DNA of 64,000 nt from Aurifilum marmelostoma (GCA_027559495.1 JAMXSV010000003.1:1674001-1738000); one strand, 5' to 3'. Positions 10,693-25,410 are shown, counted from the stretch's first letter. A program made the numbers and translations. The notes: a model not told the origin generated them from the sequence alone.

Positions 10693-13600
10693 CTTAGGGA
10701 GGAGTTTCGAAATGAATATGCCCCATCTCATACGGCAGCTGGCCTCCAGGAGCCTGGCCAACATGAGAAGCCCACGCAGAACCTAGACGGCTGGGAGCTC
10801 TACGGACTGTGAAGGTGATGTGACGAGTGATGATGGGGCGGGACGGGCGGCAAAGGGGGGGAACAGAGTCGTCTCCACGAGCACATGAGCGCGTGGGCCG
10901 GCCTGCTACAATTCTCTCTTGCTTCTTTTGTATGATACCACATAGAGAGGGCGACCTGGCATGCAGTCGCCAGCTGGAAAGAGCCATGATGAAGAAGAAG
11001 AGGCCAGGAAAGCAAGCGCAGTGTGTTGAAGGAGGATAAAGACGATTTCTCTCTTTTCTTTCTCTTTTCCCCCTCTCTCTTCGGCCCAGGAGCAACAGTT
11101 TCTCTTTTTCTTTTAGTCTAATCAAGACATTGGTCAAGGTCCTGGAGGCTGCACGCGGGAAATAAGAAAACGAAAGGCCAAGATCGCGAAGGGAAGATGA
11201 AACGAGGGGCTTTGACATTTGTCAAAATGAAGCTCGAGTGCCCACACATGGTCATTCCATCAAAGAGGTCACGGGCTGGGAAGGCCAGGAAAAGAGAGAA
11301 AGAGGGAATAAGTTCGCCAATTCATAGTAGCTAGCTGATAGGATCAACTCAAGAATAGACAAGGACAATATTCTAAACAAAGAGAAGCAGGTTGATTGGA
11401 TTGCTTTGAGTAATAATAACTTGGCCTGGATCCTGCAGAGGAGTGATGCTGTAATAATATAGTAGAGCAATGTACTCGGAGAGCTTTGCGAATGAATATG
11501 GATCACAGGTCAGGTACATAATGCCTTTTGGTTTGGTCATATTGTGTGGCTTCATCTTCTGTTCTGCTTCTTTTTCAAAGCCCTTCTTTTCCTAGCAAGA
11601 CAACTAGAATCAGAGCTTCGACAGCTCATCAGACTTCCATCCCCCCTCCATCCAAAGTTCTTCTCAGTAACCTGGTCGAAATCAGCACTAGCTTCAGTGC
11701 TCTGAGTGTACATGCCAGAAGCATACATCCTCCATCAGAGTCTCCGACAAGCATAAATCTACAGCAATCACACACAAAGGCACGGGCAAGTTCCAGCAAC
11801 GCTGTTTCACTCTTTCCCAACCTCTCCCTCTCTTTAGCCTCTCTGGGTGTAGAAGACAGAACATGGAGAGCATAGGCAAGCAAACCGCCCCCAGGTACAG
11901 ACGTAGCTCGTCATCGTCCGTCAGCACACGACAAGCGCGAAATGACGATTTGCATACATCACCGTGCAGGAAGGAAAAGACAAGCAACGTCTTGGTCCTA
12001 GGCGGGTACGATCTTTCGACCGACGGCCTTTTGGACGGGATGTACTTTACATGCTATGTTAGCCTAGCCAACTAGACTAGACTGATGCTGTGTCACAGAG
12101 TGGTTATATAACAAGGAAAGCAAAAACCGTTATTCGCACCAGAGGGGTGTGAGGGTGTGTTGTGTTGTGTGACTGCACATTCACCACACATGATTACAGC
12201 AATTAATTAGTATCTTGTCGTGCCGCTCTCCGGCCCCATACCTTCCGTTCCAACCGACTCACTCCTCTCCGTGCCGCTGTTACGTGCGTTGTCTCTGTGG
12301 AGTAGCTACGTTTCATCACCGATGGGGTTTTGTTTTTCCCGAGAGGAGAAGGAAAAAACAGTCACGCCAGGGTTGAGCAAGTACAGCAATTACTTGTACC
12401 AAAAAAGCATGTTTTACAGTCATTCTTGTTGTCCCGTGCCGCTTCCCCCCCCCCCCCCCTCCCCACCTTTCTCTTCTTCCGTGTTTCCCGTCCTTTTCGG
12501 CACCAGCAATACCGCCTTTTCCACCCGGAGGATGCCGCAGAGGGGAAGAGGATCAGATCATGTTTGTCTCGGAGTAGACCGGCGTGGGGTACGGAACATG
12601 GGCGCTTGTGCTTCATCTTCTCTTCCATCTTCTTGGGCCTCGCCTATACATGCCTGGGACGGAGGGAATGGAGAAATCAAACCCCAATCGCGAAGGAGAA
12701 CAAAGCCTACCCCGAGGGGCGACGCTGTGAAACGAACACTGCTCAAAAGAGCTCCGGGCTAGGTCCTGTCTGCCTGCCCAGCCTCTCTTCCCTTTTGAAA
12801 AAAACGGAGGTAGACAAGGAGCGGGAACGCACGCACCTCGTCGCAGCGTTGCAACGACACAATGGCGCAAGCCACATGACAACGAACCCAGCAAGCTAGA
12901 CCCTCTTTCTCTTCACACACCCTTACACAACAGATATATCAACTCTTGTCTCTCGGCGCTCCGAAGTTACTGTGTGGCGCGTGACCGGCCGCCCGGATCG
13001 TCTGATCTGAATATTTCCCACCATGCAGTCCAGCCCGATCCGATCGGAAACTAGCAAAACGCCTCTCAGAAAGACGGCGCACTTTGACAAGTAAGGGAAG
13101 AAAAAGAAAGAGGCGTCTTGAGAAGAGAGAGGCTGGAGCCGACGACGGTCAGCCATTGTCTCCCGCCCGGCCAACCTGGTCTCCTTCGAGGGGAGGACGC
13201 CACGGCAAATCTTGCACGCACGCACCCACCCACCCACAGTACCAAGATGGAGAATTTCCTTCATGTTGCCGCCTGCATGCCTGCCTGCCTGCCCGCCCGC
13301 CCGCACCTTTTGCTCGCTTGTCCCCATTTTCCCATAGTCCCTGTTGTGAATTACTCGTGATGTCGGTCCTTTACTCGGTCGATACTGTGGTAGCTGAACC
13401 AGTGTCACCCTCCTCCGTCGAGACTCTGTCGATCCGGGGAGGGGACAGGCAGGCAGGCAGGCAGGCTAGGAGGATGGAAGAGGAGGGTGTGCGTGCGTGC
13501 ATGCATGCGTGTGCGTGTGTGTGTTCATGTCGCATTCATGCGTGCGTGTGCATGTGTGTGTCTCTCGTGTGATGCGGAAACGGTACCCAAGTGGTCGGGA

Positions 13601-16600
13601 ATGCGAGGTCTGGCTGTGGAAGGGGAGAGAGCCACGGGAGGAAACCCCAACGGCTGCGGCATGAGGGCTTCGGCGCTGTCATCGTATGTTCTGATCAGTG
13701 GTGGGGCTGTAGTCTTTCGTCTTCGGAGTGCCCAGGGAAGCATCACTACAGCCAGTTAACATGGGAGGAAATGAATAGAATCATGACATGGCCCTCGAGG
13801 CCCGAATCCAAAAGGGCAGCTGTAGCCGGATCTGGGCCGGTGGTGGCAGTGGCTGCGAAACAAGAGCGGGACACAAGAAATTGTTTTGTCCTCCCACACA
13901 AGGACGACTTTGAGCACACGCCTGCCTGGCTGTAGATACACACGCGCACACATCTCTGGCATGCGACACAAGGTGAGACGGCGGCAGGGTTGCTGCCGCC
14001 GCCACGCTCACGACACGGCAAGTGGAGATCAAACGGACAACGTCCGGTCTCACATGGGGCGCTCATCCCATCCACTCACTCACTTGGCCATGCCGTGTCG
14101 AGTTGCGTCTCTCTCTCTCCCCCTCCCTTCCACAGCGCCGCAATCTATGCGACACCCTTGGACTTACCACCGTCCCTTTCACAATTGCGGGGAAATTCAA
14201 ACACGCGCACGAGCACCGGGCAGGCATCCTCTCGCCCAGCCCCGGCCAGTCGTCACGAAGAGGGGTGTGTGTAGGTGTATGACTGCGTGTGTGATGCACG
14301 GCATGTAGAGGAAAGAGGGAAGACCCGCCTGCATCTGTTGTGAGACCCCAGAAAACGGACACCATGTCCCAACACCCGGCTTGCATACTCCCCCCTCTCC
14401 CTACATGTACAACTATACTATACCCAAGACTTCGCCACCACCAACCAATCCGTGTTCGCCCATTGTTCCTGATCCCCGCGATCGACCAATTATTGGTCTG
14501 CGGACCTTGGTGCATGCCCAACGAGAACTACTCAGAAACATGCAGGCACAAAATAACGTGAGACTCGATGAGGCTTCTTGCTGGTAGCGTGCGATTGGTG
14601 CGATCATCCAAGAGGTCAGTCTGGGGGCGGAGGGGTGAGGGGAAGAGGGAAACAAGAAAACAAAGCACTGCATGTGTGGCGCATGAGTACGTAACAGCCG
14701 GTATCAACACGGAGGTACGCGCAGGAGGACGACGAGGACAACAACAGCCCATACCAAACATAAACGGCGCGACACTACGGCAATATGAGCCGCACGCGTG
14801 AAAAGCCAGGAGGTACGAAAAAGAAACTTCTCGCCCGTCGCATCGATCACACACACACACACACGCACACTAACCTACCGGCTGGCCTGGCCTGGCTTGG
14901 ACTTGAGACCAGCTCACAAAGAAGGCAGGTGGTGAAGATCGGCACCATATGGAGCCATGATGTCCCTCACCATCACCATCATCGGCATGCCGCAAACGAT
15001 TCTTGTTGCATCTATAGCGTCCCGCTCCGCCCGCACAAGCACAAGGCCAGACAACACAGCAGAGAAAGCTGAAAGTCAGGAAAGAGGCTTGCAGGCTAGC
15101 CCCCCCCCCCCGGCCTGACCGCCGAGCAAGCATAACCGAGGAGGAGGAGGGGGAGTCGAAGACACACACTTGGGCCTAGGTCTGAGCGTGAATGGCGTGG
15201 GCGTGGCGAGATCTGCAGTGGGCGACGAAGACGAAGCAGCGAGCGGGCACATCGACGCCGAAGCAGCACTGCAACTTTGGAGCGCTTATGTGCATGCACC
15301 AAGAGAAGCGAGTCCAATGAAGGCGGCTGAGAGTGCCGACCCGAGGCTGTTGGGAGAGGGGGCCAGACCAGACTCCTTGGGCTCGCTTGTAACCCACCCC
15401 TTCCCACTCTGGAGGCACGGCACGGAGGAGACGGGGGACGGCAAGCATTGGCTGCCTGGCTGGCTGGCACTGTAACATTGAGAGTAAGTAAGCAGAGAGG
15501 CACGGATGTGCAGTGGAACCAACACAGACATACATACAGTAGTACTATTACTTGCATCCCTCAAGCCCCATTCCATAGAGTTGCAACGGATGCGCACACC
15601 CAGCCCCCAAACCTGCAGCACGTATTCGGCTCTTCGGCCAGCGACAGGATACTGACACACACAAACGCACCCAGGGCCTTCCTCCCTCCCTCGTTACAAA
15701 CGTGCATTGAGCGAGGACTGAACTGTGCGTGTACAGGGACGATATGGGGACGGCGCCTTTCTCATTTTCGACTGTGACGTTGGACACGGCCCCAGACTGT
15801 TGGGACTCCTTCGTGTTCTCCACTGAGGAGTCCATCCTCCTCAGTGGCTAATGCTGTGGGTTAATCGGTATAGGCATAGCGTCTGACGACTACTGTGGTA
15901 GGAACATGATAAGGTGGCGGCAGCATGCATGCGTGAACCGGAGGAATAGAGAGATGGAGGGAGGGAAGGTGACGAAGGAGAAAGGCAGTCGCCCGCATTA
16001 TGTTGTGCCTGCATGCGTGCATGCATGCATACTTGCGGATTTATGTGCAGGTGCGGGGGTTTGGGTGAGTGCGTAGCACGTTGAGCATGTCGTGTGTATG
16101 TGTGTGGGTGTGTGCCTGTACATGCATGTATGCGCCTGCATGTAAGTCTGCATGTGTGTTAGTGCGTAAAGGCAGACGAGGGGCGTGTACCGAGAAAACA
16201 ATAGAGAGAAGAGTATGGCCGCCACTCACCCCCCTCCCAGTCGGGAAATACCTGCAAAGTACAGTCCATTGTATCATAGATTCCCTAGCGAGCGGCCATG
16301 GCGATCTCTCCCTCTCTATTCCCCCCCTGTTCATTATTCCTCTGCTTGTCATATGTAGGATCCAGCCGAGGGCGTCGAGTCATGTGCAGCTAAGCAAGCC
16401 ATGTTGTGTGTGTGTGTGTGTGTGGTTTCGGGCCTCATACTGCAAGGTGATGTTGATATCCATCCAGTCTACCTTCCTCGTACATCGGTCGTTCATTCCT
16501 TGCCTGGCTGGCTCAATATCCTGAGTGTGATGGTTCCGATGGGTTTGGCTTTGGCTCACTTTGTGTGTGTGTGGGTGTGGGTGTGATCGGATAACGTACA

Positions 16601-19600
16601 TACTCGAAGTCTCATCTTTTTTCGTCTCGGATGGTCTTGTCTCGGGCGAGACCCGAATGTCGTCGGTCCTTCCTTTGATCAGCTTCACACACATGCGCAC
16701 ACAGACACACACACAGAGAGAGAGATCCACGTGCCCTGGTTCAGCCGCCAAGCCCCGCCATCAATCTTGACAGCGGCAAAACCCAGCCCATGGAGCGACG
16801 GACCCCGTACCTTGCGAACGCCGTAATTAGTGGTTCGCCGCTCCAAGATAGATGTACGATCCATCGTTGCATCCGGAAGAGGAGGAGGAGGATGGGCAGT
16901 GATAACAGCCAACCGGGCAGGCAGTGAGCCAGCCAGCCAGCCAGCCACAATGAGGGCAGGCAGGATATCGCCTTTCAACAGCCTTGGAAATTGCCTAAAC
17001 CAAGCTCAGATCTGCTCGGATTGGACCTAGCTGCTTGACTGCCCTCGTGAACGGAAGGAGTTGCGAGGGAGAGGGAGAGGGAGAGAGGAGGGTGGCAAGT
17101 GGCTCCCTCCTCTCTCTCACACGCACACACATGAAATGGTGCAGCATGGCCCATCATGGACCGATGATATCCACTCGGGAGAAGGTCTCGTCTCATGGTC
17201 GCTGACAAGGTCATTCAACCCATTGTCCCCTTGCGGAGATAATGAAGCTGATACTCTGGTCTCGAACTCGAGTGGGTGTAGAGAAACTTGGTTCCTGTAA
17301 TATTGCTGGGTGGTTGATACCAGACCGGACGTGATGCTCCTCCTCCTCATGCTGCTGCTGCGAGCCTTCAGGGTGGCCGTCGGACGAGTCAAGCCAAGCA
17401 GGCATCCTTGTGAGCCATGGCGATGCTTGGGAACCAATATCCGATCAACCATCGTGATCATCGGCTTCCCTTACCCTCACCAATCCTTTTTTTCCCCCTC
17501 CCCTGGCTCGGCAAGGAGGAGGCCCAGGTCCTCCGAGATTGTACTAACCATTGTTCCACCATCTTGGGTTCCTTGCATGTTTGCTTATCCATAGCCAGGG
17601 TTGGTTTCCTTTTGGCAACAGGTCAGTCAGTCATGTGGTCAAGGGTGGGGGGGGTGAGAGCGGGTGGAGATTGAGGGATCCGGAATAAGTGCTGATGGCT
17701 AACGGGTATCGGTGGCTTGCTGCGTCGCTTGTAAATCATCTGACCACGGTTGATAACGTCCACGCATCCTCCTCAGGAATTAGGATCGTCACTGCTCTCT
17801 ATCTCTCCCTGTGCCTGCCGTGAATCTTTCTCTTGTCACGGATCTCTGGTGTTGTGCGTCTGGCCGGTTCAGGGCACATAATTGACAGGGTAGCAATCTG
17901 CTGGGTGACGTACTCATCACGCAGACTTGATCATCGCTATTGAAAACCATTTGCCTGCTGCTTCTGTTCCTGTTGTTGCTCTTGCTGATGACCCTGTGAC
18001 CGAAAGAAGATGCAAGCCATGGTTCAGTAAACTGTGCTTCTTCCTCCCCATCTCCTTTCCTCACCCCCTCGTAAATATAATTGCGGGGGTAGTAGGGTGG
18101 GAGAAAAAATATGACTGCTCAGAAAACATACCTGGCATGAGCTTTGGCCTTTCCTTGCCCTTCATTCCGCGTACAAACCTGCGGACGCCGCAATGTGCAA
18201 GGGGGGAGGAGAGAAGAGGGGGGGGGGGGCGACGAAGAATCCCATGCGCACCTTAGCCTCCCCCATAGTTTAGTCTTTCCAATATCACTTGTCACACGCT
18301 CTTTCAGAATAGCGAGGCCCATAAAACTCAACAAGAGGAAGAAGAGCATTGAAAAAGGAACACTGGGGGCGTGGTATTTGTTCCTCCAACCCCCCTCCCC
18401 GTCTCCTCCTTCCCTTCCCCTCTTCGATGTAAAGTGCGTGCGTGGGCGTGCAAGATGTAGATAGCGCCTTCCCCGCCGCAGGGCCACGGTGAGGTGATCC
18501 GATCTGGCATAGCGAGCAGGAGCCAAGGAGGGCCTTGGGCCCTGTTGGTAAGCGCTTGAGAGACCCAGTGAGTGTCGTTCCCCAGTTGGGAAAGAACCTA
18601 CCCCCCCTCCTCCTCCTTCTGTGTCTGGATTGAAATGCTCAGCCGCAGGAGGAAAAAAAGACCTTATAGGTCACAGCCAATAGATCTCTCCAAGCCTCGA
18701 GCTTGAGAGGCTTGCTCATACGCCACAGAAAGAAGGAGAAGAAAAGCAAGGACATGTGGGTGCGGCTTCAATGGGGGGGTTGAGACACCAAAGAGGCTGG
18801 CTCTTAGGGTCCAGCCATGATGTCTGTGGCTCGCAAATGCCGAGGCGAGTGAAATCTGCCCCAGAGAAAAAAAAAATAAACAAATAAAACGAAAAGCAAA
18901 GAACAAGAGCGACATCCTGCTTTCCACTCTATCAGTGGCGGGGGGGGGGTGTATCAGATTCTCCTTTGCTCTGCCTCGTCTCGCGTCGCAAGTAAGCACT
19001 ATCATCGCCCTGGTTCAGGCACAGCTCCCCCCCTCCCCTTCCCTCTCACTTCTCCTCAACAAGGACAAGACAATAAATGACAACCAGGGTGGATTCTTTT
19101 TGTTGCAGCAACACCCCCTCGTGTTGAATGAACGACAAAGCAACAACAACAGCATAGCTTGTAGTACACATATTTGGGGGTGGATCAGAGGGATGTGGGG
19201 GGTACTTGATCGAGGTGGGGAGGGAGAAGCGATTTCAGCCGCTGCGGAGACACACACACACACATAAAACCAAAAGCAATCGATGATGATGTTTGTTCGA
19301 ATTGGGTTTATCTGGCATGGCCGGCACCTTCAGCTCCGAACGTGTATCAGCTATACGCGCATTGGGAACAACAGGCACAGTGAGCCCGCGGAAAGAGAAG
19401 GGGGGGGGAGGAGTGTGTGAGGGCTTATCGCGGGGTTTTGGAAGGCCTGCCTCTGCCTCCCTTCTCAGGGATGTGTTGGGGTCAATCAATCAGCTGGGGC
19501 CAGTCACACCAGCTAAGCCACCAACCATATCATGGTAACTTACACTGTAGTACCCAGATTGTCTGACGAAGCAGATGCGAATTTGTGAGAGCATGCCTCG

Positions 19601-20000
19601 TGGGAAGTTCCGTCTTGTTAGGTTTGGGGATGGGGGTCCCTGAACTCAGGGGCTCCCGATCTGCTTTGGCTCTGATATCGCAAGCATGCATCGATCGTAG
19701 AGAGGAACGATCTCGTCTCATCTCATCTGGAAAGCAAGAGACAAAAGGCATCTTCAAAAAAAATAAAAAATTTAAAAACTCTCGCCCCTTGCAGATGAGA
19801 GATGTCCTCGTAAAGTGACCTCGTCCCATGCCCCGAAACAGGAAATCATACTACAGCAATACTGTGTGGTAGATCAGCCGCGCTTTGGCCACAGACGCGA
19901 AGGGAGGAGAGTAGAGCACCACCTTTACTTTTATTTTACCCCAGCTCCATCCTTACTAGCGTGGGGATCAAGAGATGGCTCGGGCTGTTACTGCAGTGCA
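10693..20000. other. Gene-poor region, first part
   Basis: After the CRM1 3' region (A- and T-rich to about 11,160) no protein family, tRNA or rRNA was recognised on either strand. Open frames of 60-190 codons are frequent but are built of repeats, Pro/Arg/Ser/His runs or homopolymer translations, and lie in competing frames. The DNA has many short tandem repeats: GCCT/CCCG and GGCA blocks near 13.3-13.5 kb, GTGCGT/GCAT words at 13.5 and 16.0 kb, CA/GT tracts at 14.85, 16.4 and 19.25 kb, and CCAG at 16.93 kb. The composition is not AT-rich, and no inverted terminal repeats or transposase fragments were seen. Confidence 0.55.
13271..13466. repeat. Complementary tetranucleotide blocks (GCCT/CCCG)n and (AGGC)n
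   Basis: A GCCT-then-CCCG repeat at about 13,271-13,304 is followed about 140 bp later by an AGGC repeat at 13,445-13,466. The second block is the reverse complement of part of the first over roughly 15 bases (GCCTGCCTGCCTGCC), so the pair could form a stem or cruciform. Confidence 0.6.
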
Positions 20001-21330
20001 ACTGGTCCCTTCACGAACCACCGAGTGTCGATCATCTCTTTCTGTCTAGAAGGCATGTCAAAATTTCCAACGAGATATTTTAAATCTCCTTTTTTCCCCC
20101 TTCTTACCCGGTAGGGTGTGGTCAGAGTGGATTGTATGTACATACAGGCTTATCTCCTTGGGAGAATTCTGCTGGTCGCTGAACCCGATAGACTGGGTTT
20201 CCACAGTTTGGGGGTGGAGAGAAGGAGAGTGCGAGAGTGGAGTGCCTTGATAAATATCCGCAAGAGACTTTCTTGGAGAGTGTTGATCCATTCACCCTTC
20301 CTCTACCACTCAGATTTTGGTAGCCAGGTAGTTTACCATACACACTACGTGTTACTAACCCACTATATTGAAGTCAACTCACCTGGGCGCCTATACAGCA
20401 GCATAGTGTCCTCTGTTGTCGTCCTCGTCCCGGCCAAGACAAGAGACCCAGTGATGCTAAAACAGATCACTAATCGAGGCTAAAGTATGAGGACCCTTTA
20501 GATCTGACTATGATCCCACAAAAGGTCCTGCGTTCATGTGATGAAAAAGAGGGATCCTCTCCAGTGGGGTCGTCGCCCGTCGCTGCCAAGTCCTGACAGA
20601 TACGGAGCGAGATGTTGCCGTAATGAGCCCAAGTGACGGAAGAAGTTCCGCCCTTGGCCCCAGTGAGTGCGTGTCCAGACGAAGGAGAGCAGGAGGCCGG
20701 CGTCGGGGCTTGCTGATCTTGGACTGTCCTCACGATATGGGGCTTCATCGAGTCTTCGGCTAGCTGGGGACAGCTTCCCGAGATCGATCAGCCGGATCAG
20801 CATTTCGCAACGATGGTTGAAGTTTTTTTTTTGTGCAGCCGGGTCCCTGCCGCACGAGACAAAAATAACAGCCCAGGAGAAAGGCGAGGATAAATGAATT
20901 CTGTTTGAAAAAGGAAAAGGAAGGGAAAAAAAGAGAAAAGACTAGACACACCCTCCTCCTTGTCCTTGTCCACTTGATGAGATCTTGCCACAGTTTAGCT
21001 TTGTTCGGGGGGTTGGTCTTCGAACGGGCTAGAGCCTCAGCCCTGTATGCGAGAGTGTGGCTTTAAGCGAGACGTAAGAAAAGAAGAGAAAATTTTTTTT
21101 TTTTCTTGTCCTCGCTCCTCATCAGAAGGGGAGTGATAAAGAACACAACGAAATCCTGGCGGCCGACGTAGCAGGACCGGGGCCACGGGCTGGCTTGCTG
21201 AGACGAGACCATGTCGTGGAGGGGGGAAAGGAGGAAGGAAAAAAAAAAAAGATATCCGAAGGTCGGTCGCACCGGAAATAGCCGCTCCTCTGAAGGACCA
21301 TGGGCCTCCTCTCTGAAGAGAAGAAGAGAC

Positions 21331-21348
21331 AAAAAAAAAAAAAAAAAA
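21331..21348. repeat. A18 homopolymer
   Basis: Uninterrupted run of 18 A on the plus strand inside the gene-poor region. Confidence 0.9.
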
Positions 21349-22252
21349 GAGGCCAGCCCAGTAACTAAACAGCCAGGATTGCGAAAGACAGGCCAAGGGA
21401 GCTGGACTGGACCGAAGCCGGTGATGATGACCTCAGCATGCAAGGCGCCCTGCGGTAGGGGCGTGTCGCGAGTAATCCTGCCTGTGGGCGTGACGATAGT
21501 AGCTTCGAGCTGGGAACGGCTCCTACATGCTGCACAATACAGAACAGGAAAGAAGAAGAAAAAAAAAGTCTGGCTGCACAGGGGGCCGGGGGGAAGAAAT
21601 TCTCCGCGAAGGCCTCTCTTGCTGACCATGACGTCTTGCTCTCTTCACACCTCAATTTGAGAGACTGATTTGCTTGTGTTTACCACCAATGCTGTGGTTT
21701 TCTGGCTACAAGTTGTCCTGCTATAAGATAGCCATGTGTAGTCTGTGTCTACCAAGAGTCAGTATAACGTTTGCCAAAAGTAGTGTGAATTTGTCAACGG
21801 GTAGGCTTCCCATTTCTTGCACACAACCTTGTCCTAGACGTCCGTGCCACTCTGCCTCGCTACCCTTCTTGGCCGGAATACCTTCTGATCTGGGACTTAA
21901 GGCCATTAACCCCGCGGTTTTGGAGAAAATAGTCGTGGCATCCAATTCTCTTGAGGAGAAAAAAAAAAGAAATCCGGGGGGGGGGGTATAAACATAACCT
22001 GGCCACCAGTCGATATCCTCCTCGTTCCCAACAATAATACTTACTTGAACACCCCCCCCCCCTTCTAGGCGAGTTACTGAATCCTCCCTTGGCGCTCTAG
22101 CCATCTTGGTGGACGTGGGCCCTTCAATTTTATGAATCTCGCTGTGCTCAGGATCGAGACCGTTCGACAATAGCATGAACCTGGACGATTATTCCAGATG
22201 TCCCCTTGCTGCCCCTAGCGATTATCATGTCACAAATGGTATAGGCAAAAGA

Positions 22253-22272
22253 TTTTTTTTTTTTTTTTTTTT
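22253..22272. repeat. T20 homopolymer
   Basis: Uninterrupted run of 20 T on the plus strand, one of the longest homopolymers in the window. Its length is likely variable between isolates and error-prone in sequencing. Confidence 0.9.
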
Positions 22273-25200
22273 ACCTGATCAGTCGAGGTTTTATGAATTG
22301 TGCTCATGTGGCACTTTGGTCAGGTCCATCGTACCTTTTTTTCCCCCTACCCCTGAGCGAACATGCCAACCTGGCTGGCCGTGGCCATGGACGGCCCCCG
22401 GTCTCCAAGTCTGCCGGGGCTTTTGGCCTCCGTCTTGTCCGTTAGGGTTGACATGCTCAGAAAAAAACAAGGCAACATTGTAGCTACCAATTTATACTGT
22501 GTGTAGAAGAAATTGACCACTCCAAAGTGGATGACGAGTCCGCTTATCGACGATCTCTTCCTCCCATCATCCTCCTCCACAGCCAATGCTTGCAAGAGGA
22601 CGACCACATGAAATGCGCCCAGCGTGTTGTGGAACCCCGCACCAGAGGGGACAAAAGGAAAGGGAATCCAATGAGAGGATCTGCTCGACGCTCGGCATAC
22701 ATACATGTTGCAGGGAAAAAGAAAGAAATAAAAAGAGAAAACAGAGATCATCATCCAACAGACCGTCCGCGTCGGCTTCCGTACAAAGCGGGGCTGTCAT
22801 GGCCGATCACCCCGGCAGTGCCCGTTTTCCAGCGGCCGGCTTGAGACGGCAGGGCGGCTTAGACGAGAGATGAGAAATGACAGATAGACACCCCTCCTCG
22901 CGGAATTATCGCATCCATATCCTGTGCGTTGTGCTTGGAGGACTATTGAAAAAGAAAAAAGAAAAAAAAAAAGAACGCTCAAGATCTGAAGCAGAGCACC
23001 TCATCATGTGTCCGCCGCCATCAAGGAGAGCTACACGGCTAGACCTGGGGAAAAAAAAACCCCCAGCCGCTGAACCATCGAGATGTCATCTCTGGGGCTC
23101 GCGACTCATGATGGGGCCGTACCTGGCACGTCACAGGCATCCGCGTGCTCGCCTACGCAGCAGAGTGGATCGTCGAGAGCGTGTGCTTGGGTGCTCCCCT
23201 CGCATTCCTCGTGAAAGGTTGCCTGCAGCAGGTTGCCCTGGGGGTGGGTTGTATCTGCAGGTCAATGACCTCGGACGAAGCCTCGTGCAGGTCAGTCCTG
23301 CCTGCCGTCTCCACCAGACTGCCGAAAGTCGTCAGGCTGTTTCACGCTTCCCGGTTTTCCTCGTTCTCGGTCAAGAAGGTGAAGACAGGAAGAAGTAGAA
23401 GGGGGGAAAAAAAAGGAAAAAGGAAAAACAAAAACTTTTCAAAAATTCACAGCGCTCTTCCATTGAAGGAAAAAAACCCCTCTGCTTTGGAGAACGCTGT
23501 TCAGTAGCGACGAGTGTGATCTCTAGACAGATGGTCCCTAGTAGAGGAGGGATGCAGACAACGGCCTATCTTTTGCAACACGTGTGGGCCCACAAGGACG
23601 TAATCTGCAAGGGCACGGCATCTCAATGCTCCAAAATGTCTCGCAGCACGACCCGTATCTCTCATTCTGCGTGCTCGGCTCCATCTTACGAGCATTCACC
23701 TTCATAATAGGCCTGAGAATTCTCAACCCACTTCCGCCCCCGTCGTCTCTGGTGTGCCCCGCGCTGTGCACTTGTCTGCCGCGAAGACTGCTGGCTGGCT
23801 GGCCTGGAAAACGAGTGCCGTGCCCTCTAGAGAAACAAGATTGTTGGGCAGATTGAGGAACGGCACATGGGTGGGTTGATTGGAGTTTAGTGCCAACCCC
23901 GCTGGACAATTTCGTGGGGGGGGAGGGGGGCGGGCCGTCGTCGTGGCCCACTGGGCGGCTTTCCGCTGATCAGGCGTGAGTGACCCGTGGTGGTCCGTTT
24001 TTCACAAGAGATACTTCCTGGCCGTGGAGGTTTGCCCGGTAGCGCTAGCTATATTATGCTGGCCGCAATGTCACGAGCGTGCTGGGTAAAAAGAAAAGCT
24101 GCCTTGGAAGAGAAGAGAGAGGGAGAGAGAAAAAAAAAAAAACAGGCCTAAACAAGTGACTTGTTCCCACCCCCTTCCCTCCCTCCCCCTGGTCAAGGGA
24201 CAGTACATAGTATCATTGGTGGCAAGGGTCACAATCGTCTCGCGCCGGCATGCACACAAGGAAAAGCCGATGCAGCAGGTTCCAGACACACAGCCCACGA
24301 GGTTCGGCAGCCTCGATCCTTGGTGGGCGTGTGCTGTTTGTGTTGCTGGGCGAATCGCCAGCCTGCCGTATTAGCACAACCTTGGAACACCGGAGGGGAC
24401 CTGTCCTCAGGTCGTCATGCATGTTGGGCGGCGTGCGAAGGATTGCCTACACCTTTTCGTACACAGACCCTCTTGTCCTGTATGGAATACTCAAGTAAGA
24501 GAGACTGAGAGAAATGGAACAGCACTCTGCAGTTATGGCAACGCGAGGTTCTTTCCATCATGAAACCTCAACGACTGCGGAGAATATTGCCAACCCTTGC
24601 CCTCTGAAGCACAACAAGGAACAGGCCGTCCTGCCGACAATCAACCCTGCCGAGGACCGTTGCGGATCGTCTGACCTGTCAAGAAGACGAGAGAGCTCGT
24701 CATACCCAACTCCACGAGGGGGGGATGTGAATTTCGTAATGTGGTCCACACCAATATGAAAGAGGAGGCAGGCAGAACGTCAAAGAGAGATACACAACAG
24801 AGAGAGGCAGAGGGGGCCCACTCGCCTGTAATCAACTTGTTAATCTCCGTACTTTAATCCCGTAAAAGTGTGGAGTTAAAATTCTTGGTCGATCATCGGC
24901 GATGCGTCGTCTACTGTTGTCGTATGTACCGTAGTACTACTACTACTACACTGCTGCCAGTGGAGGAGGGTGTGCAGTCCTGCACTTTTTCACTCACACA
25001 CCCTCTCTCCCCCCCTCCTCTTGCAACATTTCTGCAACATCATCTCGCCAGGGTTGTGGTCTCGCTGCGTGAGAACCTTGGAAAACAAAACACGCCCGGT
25101 ACCCATCCGGCTGATTGGTTGCCCTGATGACTCCCCCCCCCCACCCCCCCGCTCGTCGACAGCGTTCCCTGATACAGCCACCGGCGGGTGGTGACGATCA

Positions 25201-25375
25201 CTCGTCACATCGTCGGTAGTCCCTTTTCAGTGTGTCTTGTGTGGGTACAAGGGGCCATTGCAATTGGCCGGCTGGCCTGTAATTAGCACTCCCTCCTCAC
25301 TCTCTTGTTGTGTGCTAGAATAGATACCCCAGGGGACTTCTTGGAATAGACGGGCGGCCCTGCATGCGGCCACCC

Positions 25376-25410
25376 ATCCCATCCATCCATCCATCCCTCC
25401 ATCCATCCCA
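25376..25410. repeat. (CCAT)n microsatellite with one CCCT variant unit
   Basis: About eight CCAT units in tandem, with one changed unit (CCCT), directly followed after a short gap by a GA repeat at about 25,421-25,433. Confidence 0.8.
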
